Source of the DNA: Kribbella monticola
Lineage (GTDB): Bacteria; Actinomycetota; Actinomycetes; Propionibacteriales; Kribbellaceae
Assembly: GCF_003261635.1 (NCBI RefSeq)
Contig: NZ_QFXK01000004.1
Span: 62,001-126,000 of the forward strand
Direction of reading: 5' to 3'
DNA length: 64,000 nucleotides
Of this stretch, positions 43,655-52,731 are shown piece by piece (position 1 is the stretch's first letter; every line of letters begins with the position of its first letter). Below the pieces are notes generated by a model. It was given only the letters and a program-made list of their open reading frames with translations. It had not been told where the DNA came from and did no database searches. The translations under genes were made by a program, and so were the position numbers.

Positions 43655-44716
43655 CTAGGGTGCCGCGGATACCTCAACCAGGTCGATGACATCGCCACCT
43701 GTCCGGAACGCCTTGCGCTGTCTGATCGCACCGTTGCCGTCGGTGATCAGCCGCTGCACGGTCTCCCGCACCCGGTCGAGTTCGCCCAGCTCTTCCAAGG
43801 CGTCCTTGGCGTGGTCGATCAACAGACCCACGACCTCGGGCATGGGTAGCGGCTTGGCGTGCAACACGTCGAGGCCGTCGCCGTCGAGCCCGTCGCGAGC
43901 AGCAAGCCAGTACGCGGCACGCAGTACCTCCGGCTCCAGCTTCGGTCCCAGACCGCCGTCGGCTGTCGCTGTCATCACGAGTGCACGGATCAGCGTGGCC
44001 AGCAGCACCGTCTCGTCGACCGTGAGCGGCACGTCGCTGACGCGCACCTCCACGGTCGGAAGGTGAGTCGACGGACGGACATCCCAATAGACCATCCGCT
44101 CGTCCATGATGCTGCCCGACGCGAGCTGCATCGCGACCAGCGCATCGTAGTGCTCGGCCGATTCGAAGTACGGCGGTTGGCCGGAGCAGGGCCAGCGTGA
44201 CCACATGATCGACCGCCAGCTCGAGAATCCGGTGTCCGCGCCCAGATAGATCGGCGAGTTGGCCGTCAGCGCGAGGAGCACCGGCAACCAGGGACGCAGA
44301 TGATTGCTGACCCGGATCGCTACCTCTTTGTCGGGTACGTCGATGTGCACATGGCAGCCGCAGACCGCCTGCTCCCTGGCAAGCAACCCGTACCGCGCTT
44401 CCATCTGCTGATACCGCGCCTTCTTCGTCACCAACTGCGCGGCCCGGCCACTCGGCGGTACGGCGATGGCGCACAGCCGGCCGCCTTGCTCGGCGGCGGC
44501 CGCGGCAAGCTTCGAACGCATCCGCACCAGCTGCTCGTGCAGTTCGTCCGCGGTCTCGCAGACCGGCGCGTTGATCTCGACCTGGGCCCTGGTCAGTTCG
44601 AGTTCCACGTCGATGTCGGCGGCCTCGGCGGCGACGGCCTTGCTCTGCGGCAACGGCTCGCCGTCGGCGGACACCAGCAACAACTCTTCCTCGACGCCCA
44701 TGGACGGAAGGCTCAA
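43655..44716 (-). CDS. Carboxylate-amine ligase, YbdK/GCS2 family
   Basis: 353 residues from TTG 44716, chosen because GAGGAGAG lies eight bases upstream and because the family's GVEEELLLV motif then falls at residues 7-15, as usual; ATG 44701 lacks a site. Other landmarks: VEINAPVCETADEL, CGCHVHIDVPD, and VEVRVSDVPLTVDETVL. ATP-grasp-unrelated glutamate-cysteine-ligase-like fold that joins a carboxylate to an amine; E. coli YbdK has weak gamma-glutamyl-cysteine ligase activity, and related enzymes make ergothioneine or mycothiol precursors. Not clearly the EgtA subgroup. Divergent from the HipA-like gene. Confidence 0.88.
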   Translation of the reverse strand: MSLPSMGVEEELLLVSADGEPLPQSKAVAAEAADIDVELELTRAQVEINAPVCETADELHEQLVRMRSKLAAAAAEQGGRLCAIAVPPSGRAAQLVTKKARYQQMEARYGLLAREQAVCGCHVHIDVPDKEVAIRVSNHLRPWLPVLLALTANSPIYLGADTGFSSWRSIMWSRWPCSGQPPYFESAEHYDALVAMQLASGSIMDERMVYWDVRPSTHLPTVEVRVSDVPLTVDETVLLATLIRALVMTATADGGLGPKLEPEVLRAAYWLAARDGLDGDGLDVLHAKPLPMPEVVGLLIDHAKDALEELGELDRVRETVQRLITDGNGAIRQRKAFRTGGDVIDLVEVSAAP

Positions 44717-44810
44717 GTGACTCTCTCCTCGGGTCAGGTCCGCCCCCGGTACCCGGCCGTATCGGCGCGGAAACCGTGCCCGCACCGCCGGGCGCCGGGC
44801 GCAAACGCAT

Positions 44811-45560
44811 ATGCTCTACGGCGTGAGTCTGCCGATCGTCACCGCTACCCGGTACGTGTTGCCGCTCCGCGAAGGCGGTTCGCTGCCGGGTGTTGTCGAA
44901 GGCAACGATCTCGGCACCTACGTGCTCAAGTTCCACGGCGCGGGCCAGGGCCCGAAGGCGCTGGTGGCCGAGGTCGTCGTCGGCGAGCTGTTCCGACGGC
45001 TCGGCCTGCGGGTGCCCGAGCTGAAGCTGATGGAACTCGACCCGGCGATCGGCAAGTCCGAGCCCGACGAGGAGATCCAGGAACTGCTGATCCGCAGCGC
45101 CGGACTCAACCTCGCGGTCGACTTCCTGCCCGGCTCCTTCGGGTACGACGGTTCCAGCGGCAAGCCCGACGACGCGACCCAGGCCCGGATCCTGTGGCTC
45201 GACGCGTTCGTGGCGAACGTGGACCGCTCCTGGCGCAACCCGAACCTGCTCGTCTGGCACAAGAATCTCTGGCTGATCGACCACGGAGCCGCGTTGTACT
45301 TCCACCATTCCTGGATGTCCGCGGAGAAGTTCACCGGGCTCCCGTACGACGCCGCCGACCACGTCTTCCGCGATGTCGCCCCGGCCGTACCGGACATCGA
45401 CTCGCAACTGGCCGCCGAGATCACGCCGGACCTGTTGACCGAGGTGATCGACCTCGTGCCCGACGAGTGGATCGCACCTGGCGACCGTGAGCGGTACCTC
45501 GGCCATCTGACCGCCCGGCTGGCCGATCGGTCCGCCTGGCTGCCGGGTGGTGCACGGTGA
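44811..45560 (+). CDS. HipA-like kinase-fold protein
   Basis: 249 residues (ATG 44811; GTG 44823 is a plausible alternative, since a -10-like TATGCT lies just ahead of it and could give a leaderless message). N-terminal GSLPGVVEGNDLGTYVLKFH with the ATP-binding Lys region, central LWLDAFVANVDRSWRNPNLL resembling the catalytic N-x-D-R-x-x-x-N loop of HipA, and LWLIDHGAALYFH as the metal-binding DFG-like motif. No HipB-like DNA-binding partner is present. Instead it overlaps by GTGA with a DUF3037 gene, a conserved pairing in many bacteria. Target unknown. Confidence 0.85.
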   Translation: MLYGVSLPIVTATRYVLPLREGGSLPGVVEGNDLGTYVLKFHGAGQGPKALVAEVVVGELFRRLGLRVPELKLMELDPAIGKSEPDEEIQELLIRSAGLNLAVDFLPGSFGYDGSSGKPDDATQARILWLDAFVANVDRSWRNPNLLVWHKNLWLIDHGAALYFHHSWMSAEKFTGLPYDAADHVFRDVAPAVPDIDSQLAAEITPDLLTEVIDLVPDEWIAPGDRERYLGHLTARLADRSAWLPGGAR

Positions 45561-45937
45561 ACCTTGTCCCGTTCGACTACGTCATCCTCCGGGCCGCCCC
45601 GCGGATCCAGCGAGGCGAATTCGTCAACGTCGGCGCTGTGCTCTACTGCCGGGCGCTGGACTTCCTCGGCGCCGCCTGGGACGTCGATCCCGCCCGTTTG
45701 AAGGCCCTCGATCCAGCGGTCGACGTCGACGTGGTGTGTGCGTCGCTGGAGCACATCCGCGCGATCTGCGCCGGCGACCCCGACGGCGGCCCCGCGGCGA
45801 CGACGCGGATCGGCGAACGCTTCCGCTGGCTCGCGGCACCCCGCAGTACGGTCGTGCATCCCAGCCCCATCCACAGCGGCCTCACCAGCGACCCCACGGC
45901 CGACCTCGACCGCCTGGTCGACGCCTTCGTCAGGTAG
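45557..45937 (+). CDS. DUF3037 protein
   Basis: 126 residues, the standard DUF3037 length, with the family opening PFDYVILRAAPRIQRGEFVN and VGAVLYCRALDFLGAAW, and the C-terminal RSTVVHPSPIHSGLT. Translationally coupled to the HipA-like gene (GTGA overlap). The two families co-occur widely; no function is established. Confidence 0.9.
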   Translation: MNLVPFDYVILRAAPRIQRGEFVNVGAVLYCRALDFLGAAWDVDPARLKALDPAVDVDVVCASLEHIRAICAGDPDGGPAATTRIGERFRWLAAPRSTVVHPSPIHSGLTSDPTADLDRLVDAFVR

Positions 45938-47051
45938 CCCGGCTCGGACTGAAGAACTCCAGCACGGCTTGGGCGCCGGACTCGAGGAGCTTCCGCATAT
46001 CGGCGGACAACTGCGCGGCAACAGCGCTCCGCTCGAACATGGCAGCCTCATAAGTCCGTACTGCGTTCGCCGGGTCCGCCGCCAGCGCCAAGGCCAATTC
46101 AGCGGCATCGAGCATTGCCAGATTGGCTCCTTGTCCGGCCGGCGGCATCAGGTGAGCCGCGTCGCCGATCAGGGTGACACCGGGCACCGGTGACCAGGTC
46201 AGTCCGATCGGCAATGCGCGGGGGGCCCGGGGAACGATCGTTTCGTCGCAAGCCTCGATCAGCTCGGTGAACTTCGGATGCCAGTCGCTGAAGAGTTCCA
46301 CCAGCGCGGCCCGAGCCCGGGCCGGATCCTCGAACGGGATCCCGCAGGTCGTCAGCCAGTCCTCCGGGCCGTAGAACGACAGGTACACGCGGACCCGGCC
46401 GCTGCCGTTCCGCTGGGCTGCCAGGGTCTGCCCATCCCCGATCGCCCAGTAGTTGCCGCGGCCGATCCTGGCCGCCAACTCGGGATAGGTGTGATCGATG
46501 TCGGGTATGCCGAGTTCCACCGAGTTGACGCCGAAGTGGGCCGGACGAGCGTCGGTGAGGAGCGGACGGACGACGGAGTTCGCGCCGTCGGCGCCGACCA
46601 GGAGATCGCAGTCGGCGGTGGCGCCGTTCCGGAACCGGAGCAGGTGACCGCCTTTCTGGTCCGGCACGGCCTCCTGCAAGGCGTGGCCCCACTTGATGGC
46701 GTGCTCGGGGAGGGAATCGAGCAGCAGGTCGCGGAGGTCACTGCGATCGACCTCCGGGCGTGCCATCGGCGCGTCGTCGGGGGTGTCTTCCTGAAGCAGG
46801 ATCGTGCCGGACGGATCGAGCAGGCGCATGTCCTGACCTTCACGTCGCGCGATGGCCAGGAACCCGCTCTCCAGCCCCGCTTCCCGCAGCGCCCGCTGAC
46901 CGGTTTCGGTGTGGAGGTCGAGCATGCCGCCCTGGGTCCGGGCCGAGCGAGAAGCTTCGCGCTCGTAGACGACTGCGTCGATTCCGTGCACGGCGAGCAC
47001 GCGGGCTAGCGTCAAGCCCCCGACTCCCCCGCCGATGATGGCGATCTTCAT
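45930..47051 (-). CDS. FAD-dependent monooxygenase, TetX-like
   Basis: 373 residues. GxGxxG motif IIGGGVGGLTLARVLAVHG at the N-terminus, VYEREASRSARTQGGMLDLH matching the TetX-type QGG/LDLH segment, DLLVGADGANSVVRP (DG motif), and GVTLIGDAAHLMPPAGQGAN (second FAD motif). Aromatic hydroxylase class A; the nearest well-known relatives inactivate tetracyclines, but substrate specificity cannot be read from this. ATG 47051. A divergently transcribed TetR-type gene with tandem operators lies 84 bp away and probably represses it. The 3' end overlaps the DUF3037 gene by 8 bp. Confidence 0.9.
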   Translation of the reverse strand: MKIAIIGGGVGGLTLARVLAVHGIDAVVYEREASRSARTQGGMLDLHTETGQRALREAGLESGFLAIARREGQDMRLLDPSGTILLQEDTPDDAPMARPEVDRSDLRDLLLDSLPEHAIKWGHALQEAVPDQKGGHLLRFRNGATADCDLLVGADGANSVVRPLLTDARPAHFGVNSVELGIPDIDHTYPELAARIGRGNYWAIGDGQTLAAQRNGSGRVRVYLSFYGPEDWLTTCGIPFEDPARARAALVELFSDWHPKFTELIEACDETIVPRAPRALPIGLTWSPVPGVTLIGDAAHLMPPAGQGANLAMLDAAELALALAADPANAVRTYEAAMFERSAVAAQLSADMRKLLESGAQAVLEFFSPSRAT

Positions 47052-47082
47052 GACTGCACCTCACTCTGTACGGCGTACTGTG

Positions 47083-47120
47083 TCGATACACTGTATCGAA
47101 CGATACGATGTCTGGTATCG
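47083..47120. promoter_or_regulatory. Array of four alternating GTATCG/CGATAC half-sites (TetR operators)
   Basis: TCGATAC-ACT-GTATCGA (47083-47099) is a perfect palindrome. Its right arm is reused in GTATCG-AA-CGATAC (47093-47106), and the left arm of a third pair CGATAC-N8-GTATCG runs 47101-47120. The array fills the divergent promoter of the TetX-like and TetR-type genes. Confidence 0.75.
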
Positions 47121-47135
47121 AGTGTGAGGAGCAGC

Positions 47136-47849
47136 ATGGATGAGCCCGCGGTGATCTGGGACCGGCCCGAGCCCACCAGGCGGCCGGCGCCGAGTCCGCT
47201 GAGCAGGGAATCGATCGTGCAGGCGGCGATCCGGCTGGCCGACGCCGAGGGACTCGAAGCGGTGTCGGTCCGCAAAGTCGCCGCGGAGTTGGATGCCGGC
47301 CCGATGCGGCTCTACGGCTACCTGTCGACCAAGGACGATCTGCTCGACCTGATGGTCGACGCGGCGTACGGGGAGATCCCACTGCCGGAAGCAACCGGTC
47401 AGGACTGGCGTACGACCTTGCGAGAACTCGGGCACGGCATCAGGCAGGTCGCATTGCGACACGAATGGTTCGCCGATCTCCTCGGGCGCCGTCCACATCT
47501 GGGCCCGCAGGCTCTCGCCTATTTGGAAGCCTCGTTGGCAGCGCTCGACCGAGCTGACGAATTCGCCACCATCGACGAGGTCAGCCGGGCAATCCGCACG
47601 CTCCACGCCTACCTGATCGGAGCCCTCAGAACCGAGGTCGCCGAACGCCGAGCCGAACGATCAACCGGCCTCGACAAAGACTCCTGGCGTCGCAAAGCCG
47701 CTCCCTACCTCACCCGCGCTCTGTCGTCAGGCAACTACCCCACCGTCGCCAATTTCGTCCACAACGCCACCCGGCAAACCCCGGACACCGCCTTCGACAC
47801 CGGCCTGAACCACCTCCTCGCCGGCATCACCCCACCCAAACCCAACTGA
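47136..47849 (+). CDS. TetR family regulator (tetracycline-repressor C-terminal domain type)
   Basis: 237 residues from ATG 47136 with GAGGAG upstream; an in-frame GTG 12 bases earlier overlaps that site. HTH at about 25-65 (IVQAAIRLADAEGLEAVSVR, KVAAELDAGPMRLYGYLSTK) followed by the TetR_C_1-like ligand domain (RELGHGIRQVALRHEWFADL, GPQALAYLEASLAALDRA). Divergent from the TetX-like monooxygenase, the classic arrangement of a drug-inducible oxidoreductase. Ligand unknown. Confidence 0.92.
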   Translation: MDEPAVIWDRPEPTRRPAPSPLSRESIVQAAIRLADAEGLEAVSVRKVAAELDAGPMRLYGYLSTKDDLLDLMVDAAYGEIPLPEATGQDWRTTLRELGHGIRQVALRHEWFADLLGRRPHLGPQALAYLEASLAALDRADEFATIDEVSRAIRTLHAYLIGALRTEVAERRAERSTGLDKDSWRRKAAPYLTRALSSGNYPTVANFVHNATRQTPDTAFDTGLNHLLAGITPPKPN

Positions 47850-47894
47850 CCGACGCTCGGGGGCTGAGATGCGGATCTCGGTGGCCAGCCCGAA

Positions 47895-48000
47895 CTCGGC
47901 CGGCCCACCCCGTGGGCTGGCCAGCGCGACCTCGGCCGGCCCACCCCGTGGGCTGGCCAGCGCGAACCCCGGGTGGCCAGCGCGAACCCCGGGTGGCCAG
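47895..48000. repeat. GC-rich tandem repeats between convergent genes
   Basis: Two copies of a 36-bp unit starting CTCGGCCGGCCCACCCCGTG (47895-47930, 47931-47965) run into two copies of a 20-bp unit CGCGAACCCCGGGTGGCCAG (47961-47980, 47981-48000), with GGCCAGCG as the common core. Fills most of the 225 bp between the TetR-type gene and phosphoglucomutase. Strong self-complementarity (CCCACCCCGTGGG) may give transcription termination. Confidence 0.75.
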
Positions 48001-48074
48001 CGCGACCACGGCGGCCAGCGGAACCTCGGTGGCCGGACCAACCCAACGGTCGGCCCGGGCGTTCGGCGTACGGG

Positions 48075-49724
48075 TCAGGCGAGGGCTTGGGAGACGACCT
48101 CGCGGGCTTCGGCGAAGACCTCGGCGAGGTGGTCCTCACCTTTGAAGGACTCGCCGTAAATCTTGTAGAGGTCCTCGGTACCGGACGGACGCGCCGCGAA
48201 CCAGGCCGACTCGGTCGTCACCTTCAGCCCACCGATGGCCGCCCCGTTGCCGGGCGCACTCGTCATCCTGTCCAGGATCGGCTCACCGGCCAACTCGGTC
48301 GCCGTGACCGCATCGGCCGACAGCGCGGCGAGCTTCGCCTTCTCTTCGCGAGTGGCAGGCGCATCGACCCGCGAGTACGCCGAGGCGCCGAACTTCTCCA
48401 CCAGTTTCGCGTGCGCCTGCGACGGCGTCTCGCCCGTCACCGCAGTGATCTCGCTGGCCAGCAGCGCGAGCAGGATGCCGTCCTTGTCCGTGGTCCACAC
48501 CGTGCCGTCGAAGCGCAGGAAGCTCGCCCCTGCAGACTCCTCACCGCCAAAGCCGACCGACCCGTCGATCAGCCCCGGCACGAACCACTTGAACCCGACC
48601 GGCACCTCCCAGAGCCGCCGGCCGAGATCGCCGACGACCCGATCGATGAGCGAGGACGACACCAGCGTCTTGCCGACCGCCACGTCCGGACCCCACTGCC
48701 TGTTCCCGAACAGGTAGGAGATCGCGGCGGCCAGGTAGTGGTTCGGGTTCATCAGGCCGGCGTCCGGCGTCACGATGCCGTGCCGGTCCGAGTCGGCGTC
48801 GTTGCCCGTGGCCACGTCGTACCGGTCCTTCTGGGCGACCAGCGACGCCATCGCGTACGGCGACGAGCAGTCCATCCGGATCTTGCCGTCGTGGTCGAGC
48901 GTCATGAACGACCAGGCTGGGTCGATCCGCGGGTTCACCACGGTCAGGTCAAGGCGGTGCCGCTCGGCGATCGCGGCCCAGTAGTCGACACTCGCGCCGC
49001 CGAGCGGGTCGGCGCCGATCCGGACTCCCGCGCTTCGGATCGCGTCGAGGTTTAGTACGGACGGCAGGTCGTCGACATAGTGACCGAGGAAGTCGTACTC
49101 CCCTGCCTGCGCCCGGGCGGCCTCGAACGGCGTACGGCGTACTTCGCGGTTGCCGCCCGCGATCAGCTCGTTGGCCCGGTTCGCGATCCAGCCGGTCGCG
49201 TCCGAGTCGGCCGGACCGCCATGCGGCGGGTTGTACTTGATGCCACCGTCGCGCGGCGGGTTGTGGCTCGGCGTGATGACGATGCCGTCCGCACCCGCTC
49301 CCGCTCCGCGGTTGAGCCGCAGGATGGCATGTGACACGGCTGGCGTCGGCGTCAGACCGTCGGCGCTGTCGACGAGCGTCTGGACGTTGTTGCCCGCCAG
49401 CACCTCGAGCACGGTCCGCCAGGCCGGCTCGGACAAGCCGTGGCTGTCGCGGCCGACCAGCAGCGGCCCGGACGTCCCCTCACCTGCCCGGTACTCACAG
49501 ATGGCCTGGGTAATGGCCAGGATGTGCGCCTCGTTGAAGGCACCGTCGAGGCTCGAGCCGCGATGGCCCGACGTACCGAAGACGACCTTCTGAGCGGGGT
49601 TCTCGACGTCCGGCGTGATCCCGTCGTAGGCGGCGAGCAGCGCGTCGACGTCGACGAGGTCCTCGGGCTGAGCGGGCTGGCCTGCGCGTGGGTGCATGTG
49701 CTCATGCAACAAGCCTTCGGCCAT
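48075..49724 (-). CDS. pgm: Phosphoglucomutase (alpha-D-glucose-phosphate-specific)
   Basis: 549 residues from ATG 49724 (GGAG eight bases upstream; the GTG two codons earlier is too close to it). Order of motifs: [15 protein letters not shown], catalytic phosphoserine loop [14 protein letters not shown], metal-binding [11 protein letters not shown], sugar-binding [13 protein letters not shown] and phosphate-binding [18 protein letters not shown]. Interconverts glucose 1-phosphate and glucose 6-phosphate for glycogen, trehalose and cell-wall sugar metabolism. Stand-alone gene. Confidence 0.96.
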   Translation of the reverse strand: MAEGLLHEHMHPRAGQPAQPEDLVDVDALLAAYDGITPDVENPAQKVVFGTSGHRGSSLDGAFNEAHILAITQAICEYRAGEGTSGPLLVGRDSHGLSEPAWRTVLEVLAGNNVQTLVDSADGLTPTPAVSHAILRLNRGAGAGADGIVITPSHNPPRDGGIKYNPPHGGPADSDATGWIANRANELIAGGNREVRRTPFEAARAQAGEYDFLGHYVDDLPSVLNLDAIRSAGVRIGADPLGGASVDYWAAIAERHRLDLTVVNPRIDPAWSFMTLDHDGKIRMDCSSPYAMASLVAQKDRYDVATGNDADSDRHGIVTPDAGLMNPNHYLAAAISYLFGNRQWGPDVAVGKTLVSSSLIDRVVGDLGRRLWEVPVGFKWFVPGLIDGSVGFGGEESAGASFLRFDGTVWTTDKDGILLALLASEITAVTGETPSQAHAKLVEKFGASAYSRVDAPATREEKAKLAALSADAVTATELAGEPILDRMTSAPGNGAAIGGLKVTTESAWFAARPSGTEDLYKIYGESFKGEDHLAEVFAEAREVVSQALA

Positions 49725-49781
49725 GATCACAACTCCATCCGGGTGGCGTGCACAACTTCTCCGCGGTTCGACGGCCGTTTT

Positions 49782-51287
49782 TCAGCTCGGGTACGGCGTG
49801 AGGAGCTGGTCGACCGGCGCGTAGTCGTCGGTCAGCAGCGGCGCGTCACCGATGAACTCCCGTACCGCGGCCGGATCGTCCAGCAACTCGGCCCGCTGTT
49901 TCAGCCGCGACCGGATCGCCGCCGAGGGCAACGACTGCTGGGACGCCACCAGGACGAAGTTGCCGCCGGCCTCGCCGGTCAACTCGTCCGGGTCCGCAAT
50001 CACCCCGACATGCGCGAACTCGGCCGCGACCGTCCGCATCTCCGCCTTGAGGAACGCCTGCGAGCCATAGTCGATGACGTTCACCAGATAGATACCGTCG
50101 GTCCTGAGCACCCGGCGGATGTCGGCGATGATCTCGCGCGTGGTCAGATGCCACGGCACCGCGATCCCGCCGAACGCGTCCATGATCACCAGATCGCGAC
50201 TGCCGTCCGGCTCCGACCGTACGCCGAGCCGTCCGTCCCGGATCCGCACGTCGAGGTCGGGGCCGGTCCTCGCGCCCAGCTCCGACTTGTCGACCTCGAT
50301 CACGCCCGGATCGATCTCGTACACCTTGTTGCGGCTGCCCGGCCGGGTGGCCGCCAAGTACCGCGGCATGGTGAGACCGCCGCCGCCGATGTGCAGCGCG
50401 TCGACCGGTTGCCGGGCCGGCCATTTGCTCTCGATCACGTCGGCGAAGTTCTTGATGTAGAGGAATTCCAGGTACGTCGGGTCCGCGAGGTCAACGTACG
50501 AATGCCTCAGCTGGTCCAGATACAACGTGCGCCCGCTGGGCCGATCCGGGTCGGCAACGACTCGGGCGCAGTGGTACGCCGTCTCGACCTCGCACGGCCG
50601 GGGTGCGACGAGGGTCAGTCCGGCACCGATCAGCGCTAGCGCGAGTGGCCGTGCGGCGGCCTTCAATCCGCGGAAGTAGATCGTGAGCGCCGCGCCGCCC
50701 GCAACCAGGAAGCCGCCAAGGCACAGCACGATCACGCTCGTCGGCACCTTCGCCACGAACACGAACCCGGTCAACACAGTGCCCGCGATCGCGCCCACCG
50801 TCGCGTACGCCGACAGCCGTCCGACGACCGTGCCGGTTTGGGTGAGCGTCTGGAGTCTGAGTTTCGTCACCATCGGCGTCACGGCGGCCAGCAGCGCCGC
50901 CGGTATGAACAGCGCGATCGTCACCGCCAGGAACACGACATTGCTGTCGCCGCCACGAACCGCCTCACCCGTCCAGCGCACGATCGGCAGGATCAACAGC
51001 ACCATCGCGCCGCCGAAGAGAATGAGCGGACCCAGCGACCGGGTCGGTGGCACGGCATCGGCGAACTTCCCACCGAATGCCGCCCCCGTCGCGATCGCGG
51101 CCAGCGCGACCCCGATGACGGCTGTGTTGGTCTCCAACGTCAGCCCCAGATAGGGCGCGATCAGTCGCAGTGACACCAGTTCCAGCACCATCACCGACGC
51201 AGAGCTGAGCAACGACAAGGCAATCGCCAGCCTGTCGCCGATCCCTCTCGCCACGCCCTCAGCCGCGGCCACCGTCGTCTCGCTCAT
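49782..51287 (-). CDS. Membrane-anchored spermidine-synthase-like protein
   Basis: 501 residues. The N-terminal 235 residues hold about seven hydrophobic helices (LLSSASVMVLELVSLRLIAP, LAAVTPMVTKLRLQTL between them). The C-terminal 260 residues are a Rossmann methyltransferase/spermidine-synthase fold: LDQLRHSYVDLADP, VDALHIGGGGLTMPRYLAA, VYEIDPGVIEV and DLVIMDAFGG. Such fusions of an MFS-like half and a spermidine-synthase half are common in bacteria, and their chemistry is mostly unknown; the fold suggests use of SAM or decarboxylated SAM at the membrane. ATG 51287. Confidence 0.88.
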   Translation of the reverse strand: MSETTVAAAEGVARGIGDRLAIALSLLSSASVMVLELVSLRLIAPYLGLTLETNTAVIGVALAAIATGAAFGGKFADAVPPTRSLGPLILFGGAMVLLILPIVRWTGEAVRGGDSNVVFLAVTIALFIPAALLAAVTPMVTKLRLQTLTQTGTVVGRLSAYATVGAIAGTVLTGFVFVAKVPTSVIVLCLGGFLVAGGAALTIYFRGLKAAARPLALALIGAGLTLVAPRPCEVETAYHCARVVADPDRPSGRTLYLDQLRHSYVDLADPTYLEFLYIKNFADVIESKWPARQPVDALHIGGGGLTMPRYLAATRPGSRNKVYEIDPGVIEVDKSELGARTGPDLDVRIRDGRLGVRSEPDGSRDLVIMDAFGGIAVPWHLTTREIIADIRRVLRTDGIYLVNVIDYGSQAFLKAEMRTVAAEFAHVGVIADPDELTGEAGGNFVLVASQQSLPSAAIRSRLKQRAELLDDPAAVREFIGDAPLLTDDYAPVDQLLTPYPS

Positions 51288-51339
51288 CGCGCCACCCTAC
51301 CTACGCAACGCCCACGCCCGCTCGGCCCTCGCCGGCTTC

Positions 51340-51413
51340 TGTGGACAACCTTCGCTGCAACCTTTTCGGAATCGGTGGACCGGGACAGTTTGCTCGAATT
51401 GCCTTGTGGACAA
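51340..51413. promoter_or_regulatory. Two DnaA-box-like 9-mers (TTGTCCACA) in a divergent promoter
   Basis: TGTGGACAA, the complement of the actinobacterial DnaA consensus TTGTCCACA, occurs at 51340-51348 and 51405-51413, 65 bp apart, within the 164-bp space between the spermidine-synthase-like gene and the divergent repeat-tailed gene. Two perfect boxes so close are unlikely to be chance and could mediate DnaA-dependent regulation or titration. Confidence 0.4.
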
Positions 51414-51451
51414 CGGCGATCGAAGGGCCGAACACTCGTACTTTCCCTGGC

Positions 51452-52711
51452 ATGAGCAAACGAATCGTCATCTTCTGTTCCGACCTCATCAACGCCGCCG
51501 GCCCACTGACCCCTGACGAGCTCGGCCAGCAGGTTCTCGCCGCCGGCCTGACCAAATCGGTGCACCCGGTCACTGCCATCCGTACCGCCCTGCGCCAGTC
51601 ACCGGTGATGGTGCAACTCCCCGACGGTCGCTTCGACTCCGCCCGCCGGATGCTCGACGGCGTCTCCCTCACCCATCGGGTCCGCTTCGCCACCCAGGGA
51701 AGACAGGTCCTGTACGCCGGCCCCGAGCTGGCCATCCTCGATCAGATTCTCGTGCACGAAGGATCCCTGGCGCTGACGTCGGGTGGCGCCATCACGTCGT
51801 CGCTCGGCGAGTTCGGCGGCTGGTGCGGTCCACCGGACTGGCTTCCGGACGTGCCCGCCGACTCGCTCCTGGCCTTCCGGTTCCGCAACGGAAGGCTCGC
51901 GGTGGAACCGGTCGTCCACGAGCCGTCCTTCAAGAGCGCCGAAGTAGAGCGCCTCCGCGTCGTGCTCCGAAGATTCCTGATGACCTCGGACAATCTGGAT
52001 CCTTGGAAAAGCCATCACACACTGGGCAAAGTCATGCTCCGCGCTCTCGCGGAAGTCCCGGATCTACTCCGGGAGCCGTTGCCACCGTTGGACGAGATCC
52101 TCCGCCTGGGCAACGAGCGGTGGGCCAGAGACTGGCCGGTCGAATCCGTCGAGGACGTTCGCGACGGCCAGCGGATCCTGCTCGATGACGTACCGAGCGC
52201 ACTGGTCGCAGCCCTCCGCCGCGACGCCGACCGCCTCGGCGTCACCACCGGCGAACTGACCGTCCTGCTGTTGTCCGCAGCGACCTACCGCACAGCCTTA
52301 CCCTGCCGCCACGACGCCCAAGCCGCCTACCTCAACCCACCCGCCTACTTCGACGAACCTGATCATCTGGCCTACCCCGACGAAGCTGCGGCCTACCGCG
52401 ACGACGCTGCGGTTCCTGCCTACCCCGACGAGCCGGAGGTTCCGACATACCCGGACGAAGCCGCGGTTCCTTCCCATCCAGACCGACCTGCTGATCCTGC
52501 TCATCCCGACGGACCTGCTGATCCTGCTCATCCCGACGGACCTCGAGGTCCTGCCCATCCCGACGGACCTGGTGACCCTGCCGACCACAACGGCGTCGAC
52601 CATGCCGCGAAGGCCGGCGCCGACGACTGTGAAGCCTCCGACGACTTCGAGGAAGTCTGGATAGACGACCTGCCAGACGCCGTACTCGCCCTGAGGCGCC
52701 CACCCGAATGA
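51452..52711 (+). CDS. Hypothetical protein with winged-helix-like N-terminus and repetitive Pro/Asp tail
   Basis: 419 residues from ATG 51452 without a visible ribosome-binding site. Residues 15-60 (LTPDELGQQVLAAGLTKSVH, IRTALRQSPVMVQLPDGRF) look like a HARE/winged-helix module used for DNA or protein contact. The middle 240 residues are alpha/beta with no known family. From about residue 295 the chain becomes low-complexity: AYPDE-type repeats, then four 27-bp repeats encoding PADPAHPDG, then an acidic end EEVWIDDLPDAVLAL. The tail looks recently expanded. Function unknown. Confidence 0.75.
   Translation: MSKRIVIFCSDLINAAGPLTPDELGQQVLAAGLTKSVHPVTAIRTALRQSPVMVQLPDGRFDSARRMLDGVSLTHRVRFATQGRQVLYAGPELAILDQILVHEGSLALTSGGAITSSLGEFGGWCGPPDWLPDVPADSLLAFRFRNGRLAVEPVVHEPSFKSAEVERLRVVLRRFLMTSDNLDPWKSHHTLGKVMLRALAEVPDLLREPLPPLDEILRLGNERWARDWPVESVEDVRDGQRILLDDVPSALVAALRRDADRLGVTTGELTVLLLSAATYRTALPCRHDAQAAYLNPPAYFDEPDHLAYPDEAAAYRDDAAVPAYPDEPEVPTYPDEAAVPSHPDRPADPAHPDGPADPAHPDGPRGPAHPDGPGDPADHNGVDHAAKAGADDCEASDDFEEVWIDDLPDAVLALRRPPE
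52487..52594 (+). repeat. Four 27-bp tandem repeats coding PADPAHPDG-type nonapeptides
   Basis: Units at 52487-52513, 52514-52540 (identical), 52541-52567 and 52568-52594 (diverged), all in frame in the tail of the preceding gene, so copy number can vary without breaking the reading frame. Confidence 0.85.
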
Positions 52712-52731
52712 CCAGTCGAGTCAGCGACCGG

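Noticed and set aside
45930..47051. Calling the monooxygenase a tetracycline-resistance gene
   Set aside because: TetX-like motifs are shared by many aromatic hydroxylases; the sequence alone does not show the substrate.
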